From: Pseudomonadota bacterium
GTDB taxonomy: Bacteria; Pseudomonadota; Alphaproteobacteria; Rhizobiales; Xanthobacteraceae
Direction: 5' to 3'
Assembly: GCA_023404675.1 (NCBI GenBank)
Contig: JAEYAW010000013.1
Coordinates: 372,001 to 436,000 of the forward strand
Length of the DNA stretch: 64,000 nucleotides
The translations under genes were made by a program, and so were the position numbers. Below are positions 32,028 to 40,783 of this stretch, piece by piece; positions within the stretch are counted from its first letter, which is position 1, and every line of letters starts with the position of its first letter. The notes beneath the pieces were generated by a model. It ran no database searches. It was not told where the DNA came from and was given only the letters and a program-made list of their open reading frames with translations.

Positions 32028-33794
32028 ATGGGCGGCGGGACAAGACAGGCGGATCTGCAGGGGCGAGCGGTGCGCGCCGCTGTTCTGGGGGCAGCGGCGT
32101 TGGCTCTGATGTCTGCCGGCGTTCTCCATGCGACGTCGTTTGTTCGCCTGACGTCCAGCCCGTTTCGCGACATATATTATGCGCTCTTTGCTGCCGGTGC
32201 GATCGGCCTCGTCTGGCTGCCGGGGCTTGCAGCGTTTCTGGCCTCGTCCGCGCGACGGCACAGCCTTGCGGTCTCGCTGTCGCTGTTCGTTCTGGCCTCC
32301 GCGATGGCCGGCTGGGCGATTTTTTTCGTCTGGCTGGCATGGCCGGTGCTGGGGCCATGGTTTGGCGCTGCGATCTATCTTGGCTCGCTCATCGCCGCGC
32401 TCAGGCAGGCCCGGCAGGTGCCGCCGGCATCCCTGGTCCCGATCCTGTGCGCCGCGCTGATCTGCGGCGCATACACCTTCATCTCTCTCGATCGCGGCGT
32501 GCCGGAAGAAAACCTGCAGCATGCCATGGCCGTCCGCTACTGGACGACGCCTGACAATCTGATCCCGCGCCTGTTCGCCGACCGCTTTCTTCAGCCGACC
32601 TTCACGCTGGATCCGATTTTCGATGGCTGGCTTCTCAGCGACCGGCCGCCACTGATGACCGGGATGGTGGTGTGGCCTTATGCGGCAGCGAATCCGGAGA
32701 TGCGCGGCGTCGCGTTTCATGTGCTGGCCGTTGCCGCGAACGGCCTCTGGGCGATCGGCCTGTGGGCGTTTCTGCTCGCCGTCGGCGTCGCCGTGCGCGC
32801 GGCCGCCATCGTTGTGCTCTCGACCGCCGCCAGCGGCGCGATGTTCGTCCACACGGTCTTCACCTGGCCGAAGCCGCTGACGGCCGCGCTGGCCTTTGTG
32901 GCGGTCGTGCTGTTCCGGTGCGGGTTTGCAAAGCTGAGCGCTGCCGCCGCCTCGCTGTCGCTGCTCGGGCACGGCGCCATCGTGTTCGGCTTTCCGGGGC
33001 TGCTGCCGGCGATGGCGTCGCGACTGCGCCGATATGGATGGAGGCACTATCTGGCCGCGATCTGCGTGGCGGCCGCGATCTACGCACCGTGGGTGGCCTT
33101 CCAGACATTCGTCAATCCGCCCGGCGACCGCCTGTTGAAGTGGCATCTGGCCGGGATCACATGGATGGATCCGCGTCCGGCCGGACAGGCAATTCTGGAC
33201 ACTTACAGGCAGCTCGCGCTGCGGCAGTTTTTCGAGAACAAGCTCGGCAACATTCGCCTCCTGCTTGGCGATCCGACCTATGGCCGTGATCTGACATGGC
33301 AGCCAGCCTGGACCGATCGTCCGGTGAGGATCATCCGCGCGGAAACCTCGCAGAAGATCGGCACGGCGCCGCTGCTGCTGCTGATCGGATCGCTTGGCGG
33401 GCTGTTCGTCGCGCGCGTCCGGCGCGATCCGAGAATCCGCCTGATCTGGGCGATGACCGGCATCAGCGCCGTATCCTACGTGCTGATCGAGTTCGGCCGT
33501 GATCTCGCCAGCGCCGCATGGCTGCACACCGCGCCCTTCACGCTGGTCGAACTGTGGATCGCGCTCGGTGCGCTGTCGCTGGTGCTGATCGACCGGACGT
33601 GGTCGCGGGCGGTGCTGATCGCCAACGCCGTCGCCTTCTTCTTCGTGTGGGTCTACGGCGTCGGCCAGGAATCCGCATTCGGCGGTGTGGCGGGTCAACT
33701 CGATATCGTCATGCGGCTTCTGGCGCTGGCCTGCGCGGCGGGGGCCGTGTGGCTGGCGCTGGTGTCACCCCCGGCGCGCCAGGACGCCGCTTAA
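32028..33794 (+). CDS. Polytopic membrane protein, GT-C glycosyltransferase-like
   Basis: 588-residue protein with about twelve hydrophobic spans. No family was recognised with certainty. An extramembrane segment near residues 195-215 reads DGWLLSDRPPLMTGMV; the DRPPL motif is seen in GT-C fold mannosyl/arabinosyl transferases of the ArnT/PMT type. The start at 32028 (ATGGGCGGCGGG) follows the GNAT stop; an upstream reading would overlap the GNAT gene. Followed 24 bp later by a GT87-like gene, so both may build or modify a cell-surface glycan. Confidence 0.65.
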   Translation: MGGGTRQADLQGRAVRAAVLGAAALALMSAGVLHATSFVRLTSSPFRDIYYALFAAGAIGLVWLPGLAAFLASSARRHSLAVSLSLFVLASAMAGWAIFFVWLAWPVLGPWFGAAIYLGSLIAALRQARQVPPASLVPILCAALICGAYTFISLDRGVPEENLQHAMAVRYWTTPDNLIPRLFADRFLQPTFTLDPIFDGWLLSDRPPLMTGMVVWPYAAANPEMRGVAFHVLAVAANGLWAIGLWAFLLAVGVAVRAAAIVVLSTAASGAMFVHTVFTWPKPLTAALAFVAVVLFRCGFAKLSAAAASLSLLGHGAIVFGFPGLLPAMASRLRRYGWRHYLAAICVAAAIYAPWVAFQTFVNPPGDRLLKWHLAGITWMDPRPAGQAILDTYRQLALRQFFENKLGNIRLLLGDPTYGRDLTWQPAWTDRPVRIIRAETSQKIGTAPLLLLIGSLGGLFVARVRRDPRIRLIWAMTGISAVSYVLIEFGRDLASAAWLHTAPFTLVELWIALGALSLVLIDRTWSRAVLIANAVAFFFVWVYGVGQESAFGGVAGQLDIVMRLLALACAAGAVWLALVSPPARQDAA

Positions 33795-33818
33795 GGGTTC
33801 CTCAGGAGAGGAAATGCC

Positions 33819-35057
33819 ATGCTGGCGGCGGGCAACACCCGAGGACTCGCCGTGGCGCTGACACAGGCCGCTCTCCCAAGCCAACCACATCTTCCGGCAC
33901 CGGTCGCGGTGCCGTCGCCGCTGCTGCGCGCGTGCTTCGCCCTGTGTGTTGCCAACGCGCTGCTGTTCCCGCTCGCCTCCCTGCAGCACATCTGGATCTA
34001 TGACGCGCAGGGCTACGGCCAGCCGGTGGATTTCGTCGGCATCTGGTCCGCCGGAAAGCTGGTGCTCTCCGGCCACGCCGTGCAGGCTTACGACTGGGAC
34101 ATCCACAAGCAGGTCGAGGTCGCAGCGCTCGGCCAGGATTTCGACGGCATCTATGGCTGGCATTATCCGCCGCCGTTCCTGTTCGTCGCCGCGCTGCTGG
34201 CGCAACTGCCCTATGGCGCGGCCTTCGTCGCGTGGTGCGCCGCGAGTTTCGTGCCTTACGCGATCGCGATCCGCGCCATCGTCGGGCATCCGGTCGGCTG
34301 GCTGCTGGCGGCGGGGTTTCCGGCCGTGGTCGCCAATGTCTTTGTCGGCCACAACGGCTTTCTCACCGCCGCGCTGATCGGCGGAGGCCTGTATCTGCTG
34401 CCGCGACGGCCGGTGCTGGCGGGCATCTGCATCGGGCTGCTCACCTACAAGCCGCAGTTCGGCGTGCTGTTTCCTTTGGCGCTGCTGGTGGCGTGGCAAT
34501 GGCGCGTCATCGCGTCGGCGACGGTCACGGCGCTGGCGATGGCGGCGGTGAGTTCGCTTGCGTTCGGCGTCGAAAGCTGGGTGGCGTTCGCGCACTGGCT
34601 GCCGCGGACCTCGCATCGCTTCCTGTCGGTCGGCGGCGATATCTTCGGCAAGTTTCAGAGTCTCTATTCGGCCGTGCGCTATTTCGGTGGCGGCGAGCAA
34701 CTGGCCTGGATGTGTCAGGGCGCGCTGTCGGTTGTCGTCGCGCTGGCCGTCGCGTGGCTGTGGCGCAGCCGCGCGGCGTATGACCTGAAAGCGGCGGCGC
34801 TGGCCACCGGCACGTTGCTGGTGACGCCATATCTCTTCGTTTACGACATGGTCGTGCTGGCGGTGGCCGTGGCCTTTCTGGTGCGGTTCGGCCTGCGCGA
34901 GGGTTTTCGGGGTTACGAACTGCCCGGGCTGGCGCTGGCGGGGGTCTTCATCCTGAGTTTTGTCGCCGTCACCGCGCCGGTCGGACTGCTGGCGACCGCG
35001 ACAGTCGCCGCGCTCATCGCCGCCCGCGGCATGAGCGGCCATGCGCCTCCGCGTTGA
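33819..35057 (+). CDS. DUF2029 / GT87-family membrane glycosyltransferase
   Basis: 412-residue polytopic protein with about ten spans. YGWHYPPPFLFVAALLAQLP is the characteristic Y-P-P motif of DUF2029 proteins (GT-C fold; alpha-mannosyltransferases in actinobacteria), followed by VGHNGFLTAALIGGGLYLLP and LTYKPQFGVLFPLALLVAW, also family blocks. SD AGGAGAGGAA before the ATG. Lipid-linked sugar donor expected, acceptor unknown. Paired with the preceding GT-C-like gene. Confidence 0.85.
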   Translation: MLAAGNTRGLAVALTQAALPSQPHLPAPVAVPSPLLRACFALCVANALLFPLASLQHIWIYDAQGYGQPVDFVGIWSAGKLVLSGHAVQAYDWDIHKQVEVAALGQDFDGIYGWHYPPPFLFVAALLAQLPYGAAFVAWCAASFVPYAIAIRAIVGHPVGWLLAAGFPAVVANVFVGHNGFLTAALIGGGLYLLPRRPVLAGICIGLLTYKPQFGVLFPLALLVAWQWRVIASATVTALAMAAVSSLAFGVESWVAFAHWLPRTSHRFLSVGGDIFGKFQSLYSAVRYFGGGEQLAWMCQGALSVVVALAVAWLWRSRAAYDLKAAALATGTLLVTPYLFVYDMVVLAVAVAFLVRFGLREGFRGYELPGLALAGVFILSFVAVTAPVGLLATATVAALIAARGMSGHAPPR

Positions 35058-35156
35058 ACGCCGGGCCGCATGGCGCGCATGCGCGCCGCTCCCCTTGACC
35101 CGTTGCCCGCTGCCCCGCAACAGGGGCCACGTCCGCTACCGCCGCCCGAGTTCTCC

Positions 35157-35894
35157 ATGACGTCTTCGACCCCGCAGGCCCCTCGCGCCTACTGGTCGCG
35201 GGCGGGCCTTGCGCCCGGCATCCGCGCCATCGCGCCGATCATCCCCGGCACCATTGCCTTCGGGATCGCGTTCGGCGCGCTGTGTGCGCAGAAGCAGTTC
35301 ACCATCGCCGAAATGCAGGCCTTCATGGGCATCGTCTATGGCGGCATGTCGCAATTCGTGGCGGTGCAGGCCTGGCCCGCGACGCTGACGCCCTCGTCGA
35401 TCGCGACGCTCGCGCTGCTGACGCTCACCGTGAACATCCGCTTCGTGCTGATGGGCGCAACGCTGCGGCCATGGTTCGGCACGCTGCCGCCGTGGCAGGC
35501 CTATCCGCCGATGCTGCTGATCACCGACGGCGGCTGGCTGGTGGCGCTGCGCTATCGCGCGGGTGGCGGCGCGGATGCCGCGTTCTATCTCGGCGGCGCC
35601 ATCGCGCTTTATCTCGCGTGGGTGGTCTCCGCGCTGCCCGGCTACCTGCTGGCCGAGCGGCTGTCGGATCCGAAGGCGTTCGGCCTCGACATGGTGTTCC
35701 CCGCCTTCTTCGCCGCGCTGCTCGTGCCTGCATGGCGCGGGCCGCGCCGCGCCATCCCTTGGCTGGTGGCCGGCATCGTCTCGCTCCTGGTGCAGGAGGT
35801 GATCGGCGGCTTCTGGTTCATCATCGCGGGCTCGCTGGCCGGCGCGGTGACGGCGGGCCTGATGGACGACGGCGCGGAGGCGCGTGACATATGA
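35157..35894 (+). CDS. azlC: Branched-chain amino acid exporter subunit AzlC
   Basis: 245-residue membrane protein, large subunit of AzlCD (LIV-E family) exporters. Family blocks: GIRAIAPIIPGTIAFGIAFG near residue 18 and FMGIVYGGMSQFVAVQAW near 50, then TVNIRFVLMGATLRPWF. About six to eight spans. Start at 35157, the first ATG before conserved sequence; the ORF extends upstream in proline-rich non-conserved sequence. Overlaps azlD by 4 bp. Confidence 0.92.
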   Translation: MTSSTPQAPRAYWSRAGLAPGIRAIAPIIPGTIAFGIAFGALCAQKQFTIAEMQAFMGIVYGGMSQFVAVQAWPATLTPSSIATLALLTLTVNIRFVLMGATLRPWFGTLPPWQAYPPMLLITDGGWLVALRYRAGGGADAAFYLGGAIALYLAWVVSALPGYLLAERLSDPKAFGLDMVFPAFFAALLVPAWRGPRRAIPWLVAGIVSLLVQEVIGGFWFIIAGSLAGAVTAGLMDDGAEARDI

Positions 35895-36208
35895 GCGAAT
35901 GGATGCGCGCGGACGTCGCCGTCGCCATCGCGGTGATGACGGCCGTCACCATCGCCTCGCGGCTCGGCGGCTACTGGCTGATGGGGTACATCAACGTGAC
36001 GCCGCGGGTGCGGCGGATGCTGGACGCGCTGCCCGGCTCGGTCATCGTCGCCGCCGTGACGCCCGTGATCGTCAACGGCGGGCCGGTGGTGATGATCTCG
36101 ATCGCCGCCGCGATCGCCTTCAGCGTGATCCGCCGCAATGATTTCATCGCGGTGCTGCTCGGCATGGCGGTCGCGGCCGGCGCACGCGCGCTCGGGATGC
36201 CGGGCTGA
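35891..36208 (+). CDS. azlD: Branched-chain amino acid exporter subunit AzlD
   Basis: 105-residue small subunit with three to four spans (VAIAVMTAVTIASRLGGYWL, VIVAAVTPVIVNGGPVVMIS, FIAVLLGMAVAAGARAL). The R-x-L-D-A-L-P-G-S-V block (VRRMLDALPGSVIVA) is typical of AzlD. Translationally coupled to azlC (ATGA). Confidence 0.9.
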   Translation: MSEWMRADVAVAIAVMTAVTIASRLGGYWLMGYINVTPRVRRMLDALPGSVIVAAVTPVIVNGGPVVMISIAAAIAFSVIRRNDFIAVLLGMAVAAGARALGMPG

Positions 36209-36560
36209 TCGCCGGGCGGCCGACCGGCAATCAGGCGTCCGTGCTGAGTGAGTTGTTCGCCAGGCTGCCATCGATGTCCGTTGCGCGCGGGCGATGATCG
36301 TGCGCGGACCGCGGCCGTCAGCCCGTAATTCGGCGCCGCGACGGAATCGCGGCACGGCGGTGAGTCGACGGGTGCAGTGCAGCATCGAATGGGCGGCCTA
36401 TGCCTATGAAAAAACTTGTCAACCTCTCTGAATTATTGTTCAGTTTTTCTGTCACGGTTGAGGCGGAAAGCGGGCGCTTTTCGCCTGCCGAGATATCAAG
36501 ACGTGGTCTCCGGCCCTTGCTGCCTGGACGCCGCGCCGCCGCCAGGGAGAGGGACGCTCA
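36209..36560. other. azlD - tetR spacer
   Basis: 352 bp without a supported gene. Composition drops in GC from about 36400. CTGAATTATTGTTCAG (36428-36443) is a 5-bp inverted repeat (CTGAA / TTCAG) that could be an operator of the following TetR gene, about 120 bp before its start. No terminator with a T-tail, RNA or repeat element was seen. Confidence 0.4.
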
Positions 36561-37265
36561 ATGGTCTACCGGCGAACACATCAGGTCGTGCGGCGCTTGG
36601 CAGCACGACGCCATGCCATCCTCAACGCCGCCCGCGAGGCCGCGGCGGAGGGGGGAATGGCTGCGGTGCAGATTGCACCTGTCGCCAGCCGCGCGAATGT
36701 CGCGGCGGGGACAGTCTACCGATATTTTCCCTCGAAGGCCGACCTGATCTCCGAATTGATCACGGACGTGGCGCGGAGTGAGATTCTGGCGATCCGGCGC
36801 GCGGCCGATTCCGCGCCGGGTCCGTCCTCGGCGCTGGCGGCGGCAGTCGCGACCATCGCGCTTCACGTCATCTCCCATCGCAAGCTGGCCTGGGGCATCC
36901 TCGCCGAGCCGGTCGATGTCGATGTTTCCGCCTCGCGCCTCGCGAGCCGGCGCGAGATCGCAGCCGAAATCGAATCGCGCATCGAGGCGGCGATCCGCGC
37001 GGGCCATCTGCCGGCGCAGGACACCGCGCTGGCCTCCACCGCGGTGCTCGGCGCGCTGCATGAGGCGCTGGTGGGGCCGCTCGCGCCCGACAATCTCGAC
37101 GATCCGATCAAGCTGCGCGACGCGGTGCAGACCGTGACGCTGCTGGCGCTGCGCGCGGTCGGCGTGATGGATGCGCGGGCCCGCGGTCTCGTGGTGCAGG
37201 CGGCGCTGCCGCTGCGCCCGCTGCGCGAGACGTCGACGACGGTCACGCCCGCCGTGGCGGGCTGA
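36561..37265 (+). CDS. TetR/AcrR-family transcriptional regulator
   Basis: 234-residue regulator. The DNA-binding domain is clear: RRHAILNAAREAAAEGGMAA, then VQIAPVASRANVAAGTVYRY and FPSKADLISELITDV. The C-terminal ligand domain includes AVATIALHVISHRKLAWGIL and ASTAVLGALHEALVGPL. Similar regulators often control fatty-acid or hydrocarbon genes, but no such genes are adjacent. It converges on the cytochrome c gene. Confidence 0.87.
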   Translation: MVYRRTHQVVRRLAARRHAILNAAREAAAEGGMAAVQIAPVASRANVAAGTVYRYFPSKADLISELITDVARSEILAIRRAADSAPGPSSALAAAVATIALHVISHRKLAWGILAEPVDVDVSASRLASRREIAAEIESRIEAAIRAGHLPAQDTALASTAVLGALHEALVGPLAPDNLDDPIKLRDAVQTVTLLALRAVGVMDARARGLVVQAALPLRPLRETSTTVTPAVAG

Positions 37266-37337
37266 TTTTTCGCCCTGCGCTGCGGATGTCCCGGCGGGGA
37301 CGGCCGCAGCCGAAGCCGCCAGCGTCGCGGGCGAAAA

Positions 37338-37721
37338 TCACTTCTTCGTGCCGTCGGCCTTGAACTGCTTCAGATAGGCCCACAGGTCGGCAATTTCCTT
37401 TTCATTCTTCAGACCGAAGAACGCCATCTTGTTGCCCGGCATCCTGGCCTTCGGATCCCTGATGTAGTCAGAGAACTCCGCCTCGTTCCACGTGATGCCG
37501 GACGTCTTGTTGGCAGTGGAGAAGCTGTAGCCCGGCGCGGTTCCCGAAACGCGACCATCGAGGCCGTTGAGCTCGGGGCCGACCTTGTTCCGCGCGCCTT
37601 CGCCGACGGCATGACACGCCACGCATTTCTTGAACGCGGTTTCGCCGGCCGTGATGTCCTGCGCGCGTGCACTCGAGGCGGCGGCCGCAACGATCAGGAC
37701 GGCAAGGGCAACGATTCTCAT
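37338..37721 (-). CDS. Class I c-type cytochrome (cytochrome c2-like)
   Basis: 127-residue periplasmic cytochrome. Signal peptide MRIVALAVLIVAAAASSARA; haem motif C33-V-A-C36-H37 (FKKCVACHAVGEG); sixth ligand probably Met99 in ARMPGNKMAFFGLKN; the C-terminal helix IADLWAYLKQF is typical. Start at the signal peptide Met; the ORF extends upstream without conservation. Divergent from glcDEF, so it could accept electrons from that dehydrogenase or simply serve the respiratory chain. Confidence 0.92.
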   Translation of the reverse strand: MRIVALAVLIVAAAASSARAQDITAGETAFKKCVACHAVGEGARNKVGPELNGLDGRVSGTAPGYSFSTANKTSGITWNEAEFSDYIRDPKARMPGNKMAFFGLKNEKEIADLWAYLKQFKADGTKK

Positions 37722-37873
37722 GGCGGGATCCGGCGGGGGAGGGAGCGGTTGGACAGGTTCTAACCTATACAGCGCGCTTGCGTTCTCTGCTAAGGGACGA
37801 ATGGTCCAAGCCGGGATGCGAGCCTGCCATGCGGGCCGCGCCGCAGAATTGATCGAGATCAGGAGCACGCGCC

Positions 37874-39367
37874 ATGGCCGTGAAGATGCCGCTTCCCGAC
37901 GAGGATGTGCTGTCGCGCCGTGACGAGATCGTCGCCGCGCTGCGCGCGATGCTTCCCGGCGAAGGCGTGATTTCCAGCGCCGCCGAGATGCTGCCCTACG
38001 AGTCCGATGCGCTCACCGCCTATCGCCAGCCGCCGATGGTCGTGGCGCTGCCGGAGACCACCGAACAGGTCTCGCGCGTGCTGCGCTACTGCTTCGACAA
38101 CGGCATCAAGGTGGTGCCGCGCGGCGCGGGAACCTCGCTGTCCGGCGGCGCGCTGCCGCTGAAGGACGGCGTGCTGCTGGGCATGGGCAAGTTCAAGCGC
38201 ATCCGTGAGATCGACTTCGACAACCGCGTGGTGGTCACCGAACCGGGCGTGACGAACCTCGCTATCAGCCAGGCGGTGGCGCATGCGGGCTTCTATTACG
38301 CGCCCGATCCGTCCTCGCAGATCGCCTGCACCATCGGCGGCAACATCGCGGAGAACTCCGGCGGCGTGCACTGCCTGAAATACGGCATGACCACCAACAA
38401 CGTGCTCGGCTGCGAGATCGTGCTGATGAACGGCGAGGTGCTGCGCATCGGCGGCAAGGCGATGGAGCAGGCGGGCTACGACGTGATGGGAATCATCACC
38501 GGCTCGGAGGGGCTGCTCGGCGTCGTCACCGAGGTGACGGTGCGCATCCTGCAAAAGCCGGAGACGGCGCGCGCGCTGATGGTCGGCTTCGGCGAGGTGG
38601 AGCAGGCGGGCGACTGCGTGGCGAAGATCATCGCCGCCGGCATCATCCCCGGTGGCATGGAGATGATGGACCGGCCCGCGATTCACGCGGCCGAAGCCTT
38701 CGTGCATGCGGGCTATCCGCTCGATGTCGAGGCGCTGCTGATCATCGAGCTGGACGGGCCGGGCGTCGAGGTGGACGAACTCACCGCGCGGGTCGAGGCG
38801 ATCGCGAAGACCTGCGGCCAGCTTACCTGCCAGATCTCGACCTCCGAGCAGGAGCGGCTGCTGTTCTGGGCCGGGCGCAAGGCGGCGTTTCCGGCCGTCG
38901 GCCGCATCTCGCCGGACTATCTGTGCATGGATGGCACGATTCCCCGCGCGCGGATTTCCGAGGCGCTGCGCAGGATCAGCGCGCTGTCGGATAAATACGG
39001 CCTCGGCGTCGCCAACGTGTTTCACGCGGGCGACGGCAACCTGCATCCGCTGATTCTCTACGACGCCAACAAGCCGGGCGAGATGGACCGCGCGGAGGCC
39101 TTTGGCGCGGACATCCTGCGCGCCTGTGTCGAACTCGGCGGCGTGCTCACGGGCGAGCATGGCGTCGGCGTCGAGAAGCGCGATCTGATGCCGGACATGT
39201 TCTCAGACATCGATCTGGCGCAGCAGCAGCGCGTCAAATGCGCATTCGATCCGAATGGCCTGCTCAATCCGGGTAAGGTGTTTCCGACGCTGCACCGCTG
39301 CGCCGAACTCGGCCGCGTCCACGTCCATGGCGGCCGGCTGGCCTTTCCCGATCTTCCGAGGTTTTGA
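37874..39367 (+). CDS. glcD: Glycolate oxidase FAD subunit GlcD
   Basis: 497-residue FAD-linked oxidase (PCMH fold). FAD-binding blocks VVPRGAGTSLSGGALPLKDG near residue 80 and CTIGGNIAENSGGVHCLKYG near 155 are typical; the C-terminal VFHAGDGNLHPLILYDANKP and GGVLTGEHGVGVEKRDLM complete the family signature. With GlcE and GlcF it oxidises glycolate to glyoxylate, and may also take D-lactate. AGGAG precedes the ATG. First gene of glcD-glcE-glcF. Confidence 0.95.
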   Translation: MAVKMPLPDEDVLSRRDEIVAALRAMLPGEGVISSAAEMLPYESDALTAYRQPPMVVALPETTEQVSRVLRYCFDNGIKVVPRGAGTSLSGGALPLKDGVLLGMGKFKRIREIDFDNRVVVTEPGVTNLAISQAVAHAGFYYAPDPSSQIACTIGGNIAENSGGVHCLKYGMTTNNVLGCEIVLMNGEVLRIGGKAMEQAGYDVMGIITGSEGLLGVVTEVTVRILQKPETARALMVGFGEVEQAGDCVAKIIAAGIIPGGMEMMDRPAIHAAEAFVHAGYPLDVEALLIIELDGPGVEVDELTARVEAIAKTCGQLTCQISTSEQERLLFWAGRKAAFPAVGRISPDYLCMDGTIPRARISEALRRISALSDKYGLGVANVFHAGDGNLHPLILYDANKPGEMDRAEAFGADILRACVELGGVLTGEHGVGVEKRDLMPDMFSDIDLAQQQRVKCAFDPNGLLNPGKVFPTLHRCAELGRVHVHGGRLAFPDLPRF

Positions 39368-39385
39368 GGTGATTTCATCGGTTCG

Positions 39386-39545
39386 TTGTCCCCGCGGAGG
39401 CGGGAACCCATATCCCCGCTCTTGCCCGCATGGTGCGATGTGCCTGCCCGGTGCGAACGTGAGCAGGCTCCGGTCGCGGTCCGCTCTCCCGGTTTCGATT
39501 GTCCGACGCTGCGGCGTAAGGGTCCCCGCCTCCGCGGAGACGACG
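39386..39545. repeat. Palindromic element between glcD and glcE
   Basis: CCCCGCGGAGGCGGGAACCC near 39391 is matched by GGGTCCCCGCCTCCGCGGAG near 39521, giving outer arms of 13 or more bp about 110 bp apart. It fills most of the 198-bp spacer inside the operon; no gene is visible in it. Confidence 0.7.
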
Positions 39546-39565
39546 CGCGCAGCGAGGAGTGCGCT

Positions 39566-40783
39566 ATGACCACCCTCACCCCCCGTGATGGGACCGAGGT
39601 CGAGCAGGCGGTGCGCGACGCGCTCGCCGCCGGGCAGCCGCTGGAGATCGTCGGCCATGGCACCCGCCGGGCCATCGGCCACGCGGTCGCGACCAACGCG
39701 GTGCTCGATCTGTCGGCGCTCAACGCCGTCGTGGATTACGAGCCGAGCGAACTGCTGATCACGGTGCAGGCGGGCGCGCCGCTCGCCGACGTGCTGTCGC
39801 TGATCGACGCCCGCAATCAGGAATTCGCCTTCGATCCGGTGGACACCTCGGTGCTGCTCGGCACGCCGCAAGGGCGGGGCACGGTCGGCGGCATGATCGG
39901 CGCGGGGCTTGCCGGGCCGCGCCGGATCCGCGCGGGCGGAGTGCGCGATCACCTGCTCGGGGCGCTCGGCGTGTCCGGCTTCGGCGAGAGCTTCAAGGCC
40001 GGCGGCAAGGTGGTGAAGAACGTCACCGGCTACGACCTGTGCAAGCTGCTCGCCGGATCGTGGGGCACGCTGTCGGTGATGACCGAAGCCACCCTCAAGG
40101 TGATGCCGAGAGCGGAGAGCGAGACCACGCTGATCCTGCCGGGACTTGATGCCGCCAGCGCCAACCGGGCGATGACCACGGCGGTGGGCTCGCCGTTCGA
40201 CGTGTCCGGCGCGGCGCATCTGCCGCAGGCATCGTCCGTGCTGGCCGGTTCGCAGGGCGCGGCGACGCTGCTGCGCCTCGAGGGCACGGCGGTATCGGTG
40301 GCGCATCGCGTCGGCACGCTTCGCGCGTTGCTGGCGCCGTTCGGCGCGGTCGAGATCATTGCGGACGAAGCTTCGCGTCCGGTGTGGCAGGCGATCCGCG
40401 ACGTGGCACCGTTCGCGTTATCCGGGCCGCTCGGCGATCGTGTGGTCTGGCGCATTGCATGCCCGCCCGCCGCGGGCGCTGCGATCGGCAAGGGGCTTCA
40501 GCGCACGACCGGCGGTGAGGTGATCTACGATTGGGGCGGCGGTCTGATCTGGCTTGCCGTCAGCGCCGCCCATGACGGGTTCGAGGGGGCCGTGCGTGCG
40601 CCGCTGAAGGCCGCGGGCGCGCATGCCACCCTGATCCGGGGCTCCGAGGAACTGCGCTCGCGTGTGCCGGTGTTCGAACCGATGGAGGCGGGCGTCGCCG
40701 CGCTCAACCGCCGCCTGAAGGCCAGCTTCGATCCGAAGGCCCTGTTCAACCGTGGCCGGATGAGTCCGGAGATCATCGCATGA
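39566..40783 (+). CDS. glcE: Glycolate oxidase subunit GlcE
   Basis: 405-residue FAD-binding subunit related to GlcD but shorter. EIVGHGTRRAIGHAVATNAV, then EFAFDPVDTSVLLG, GTVGGMIGAGLAGPRRIRAG and KVVKNVTGYDLCKLLAGSWG are the GlcE blocks. Start chosen at 39566; the reading upstream crosses the palindromic repeat. Overlaps glcF by 4 bp. Confidence 0.94.
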   Translation: MTTLTPRDGTEVEQAVRDALAAGQPLEIVGHGTRRAIGHAVATNAVLDLSALNAVVDYEPSELLITVQAGAPLADVLSLIDARNQEFAFDPVDTSVLLGTPQGRGTVGGMIGAGLAGPRRIRAGGVRDHLLGALGVSGFGESFKAGGKVVKNVTGYDLCKLLAGSWGTLSVMTEATLKVMPRAESETTLILPGLDAASANRAMTTAVGSPFDVSGAAHLPQASSVLAGSQGAATLLRLEGTAVSVAHRVGTLRALLAPFGAVEIIADEASRPVWQAIRDVAPFALSGPLGDRVVWRIACPPAAGAAIGKGLQRTTGGEVIYDWGGGLIWLAVSAAHDGFEGAVRAPLKAAGAHATLIRGSEELRSRVPVFEPMEAGVAALNRRLKASFDPKALFNRGRMSPEIIA

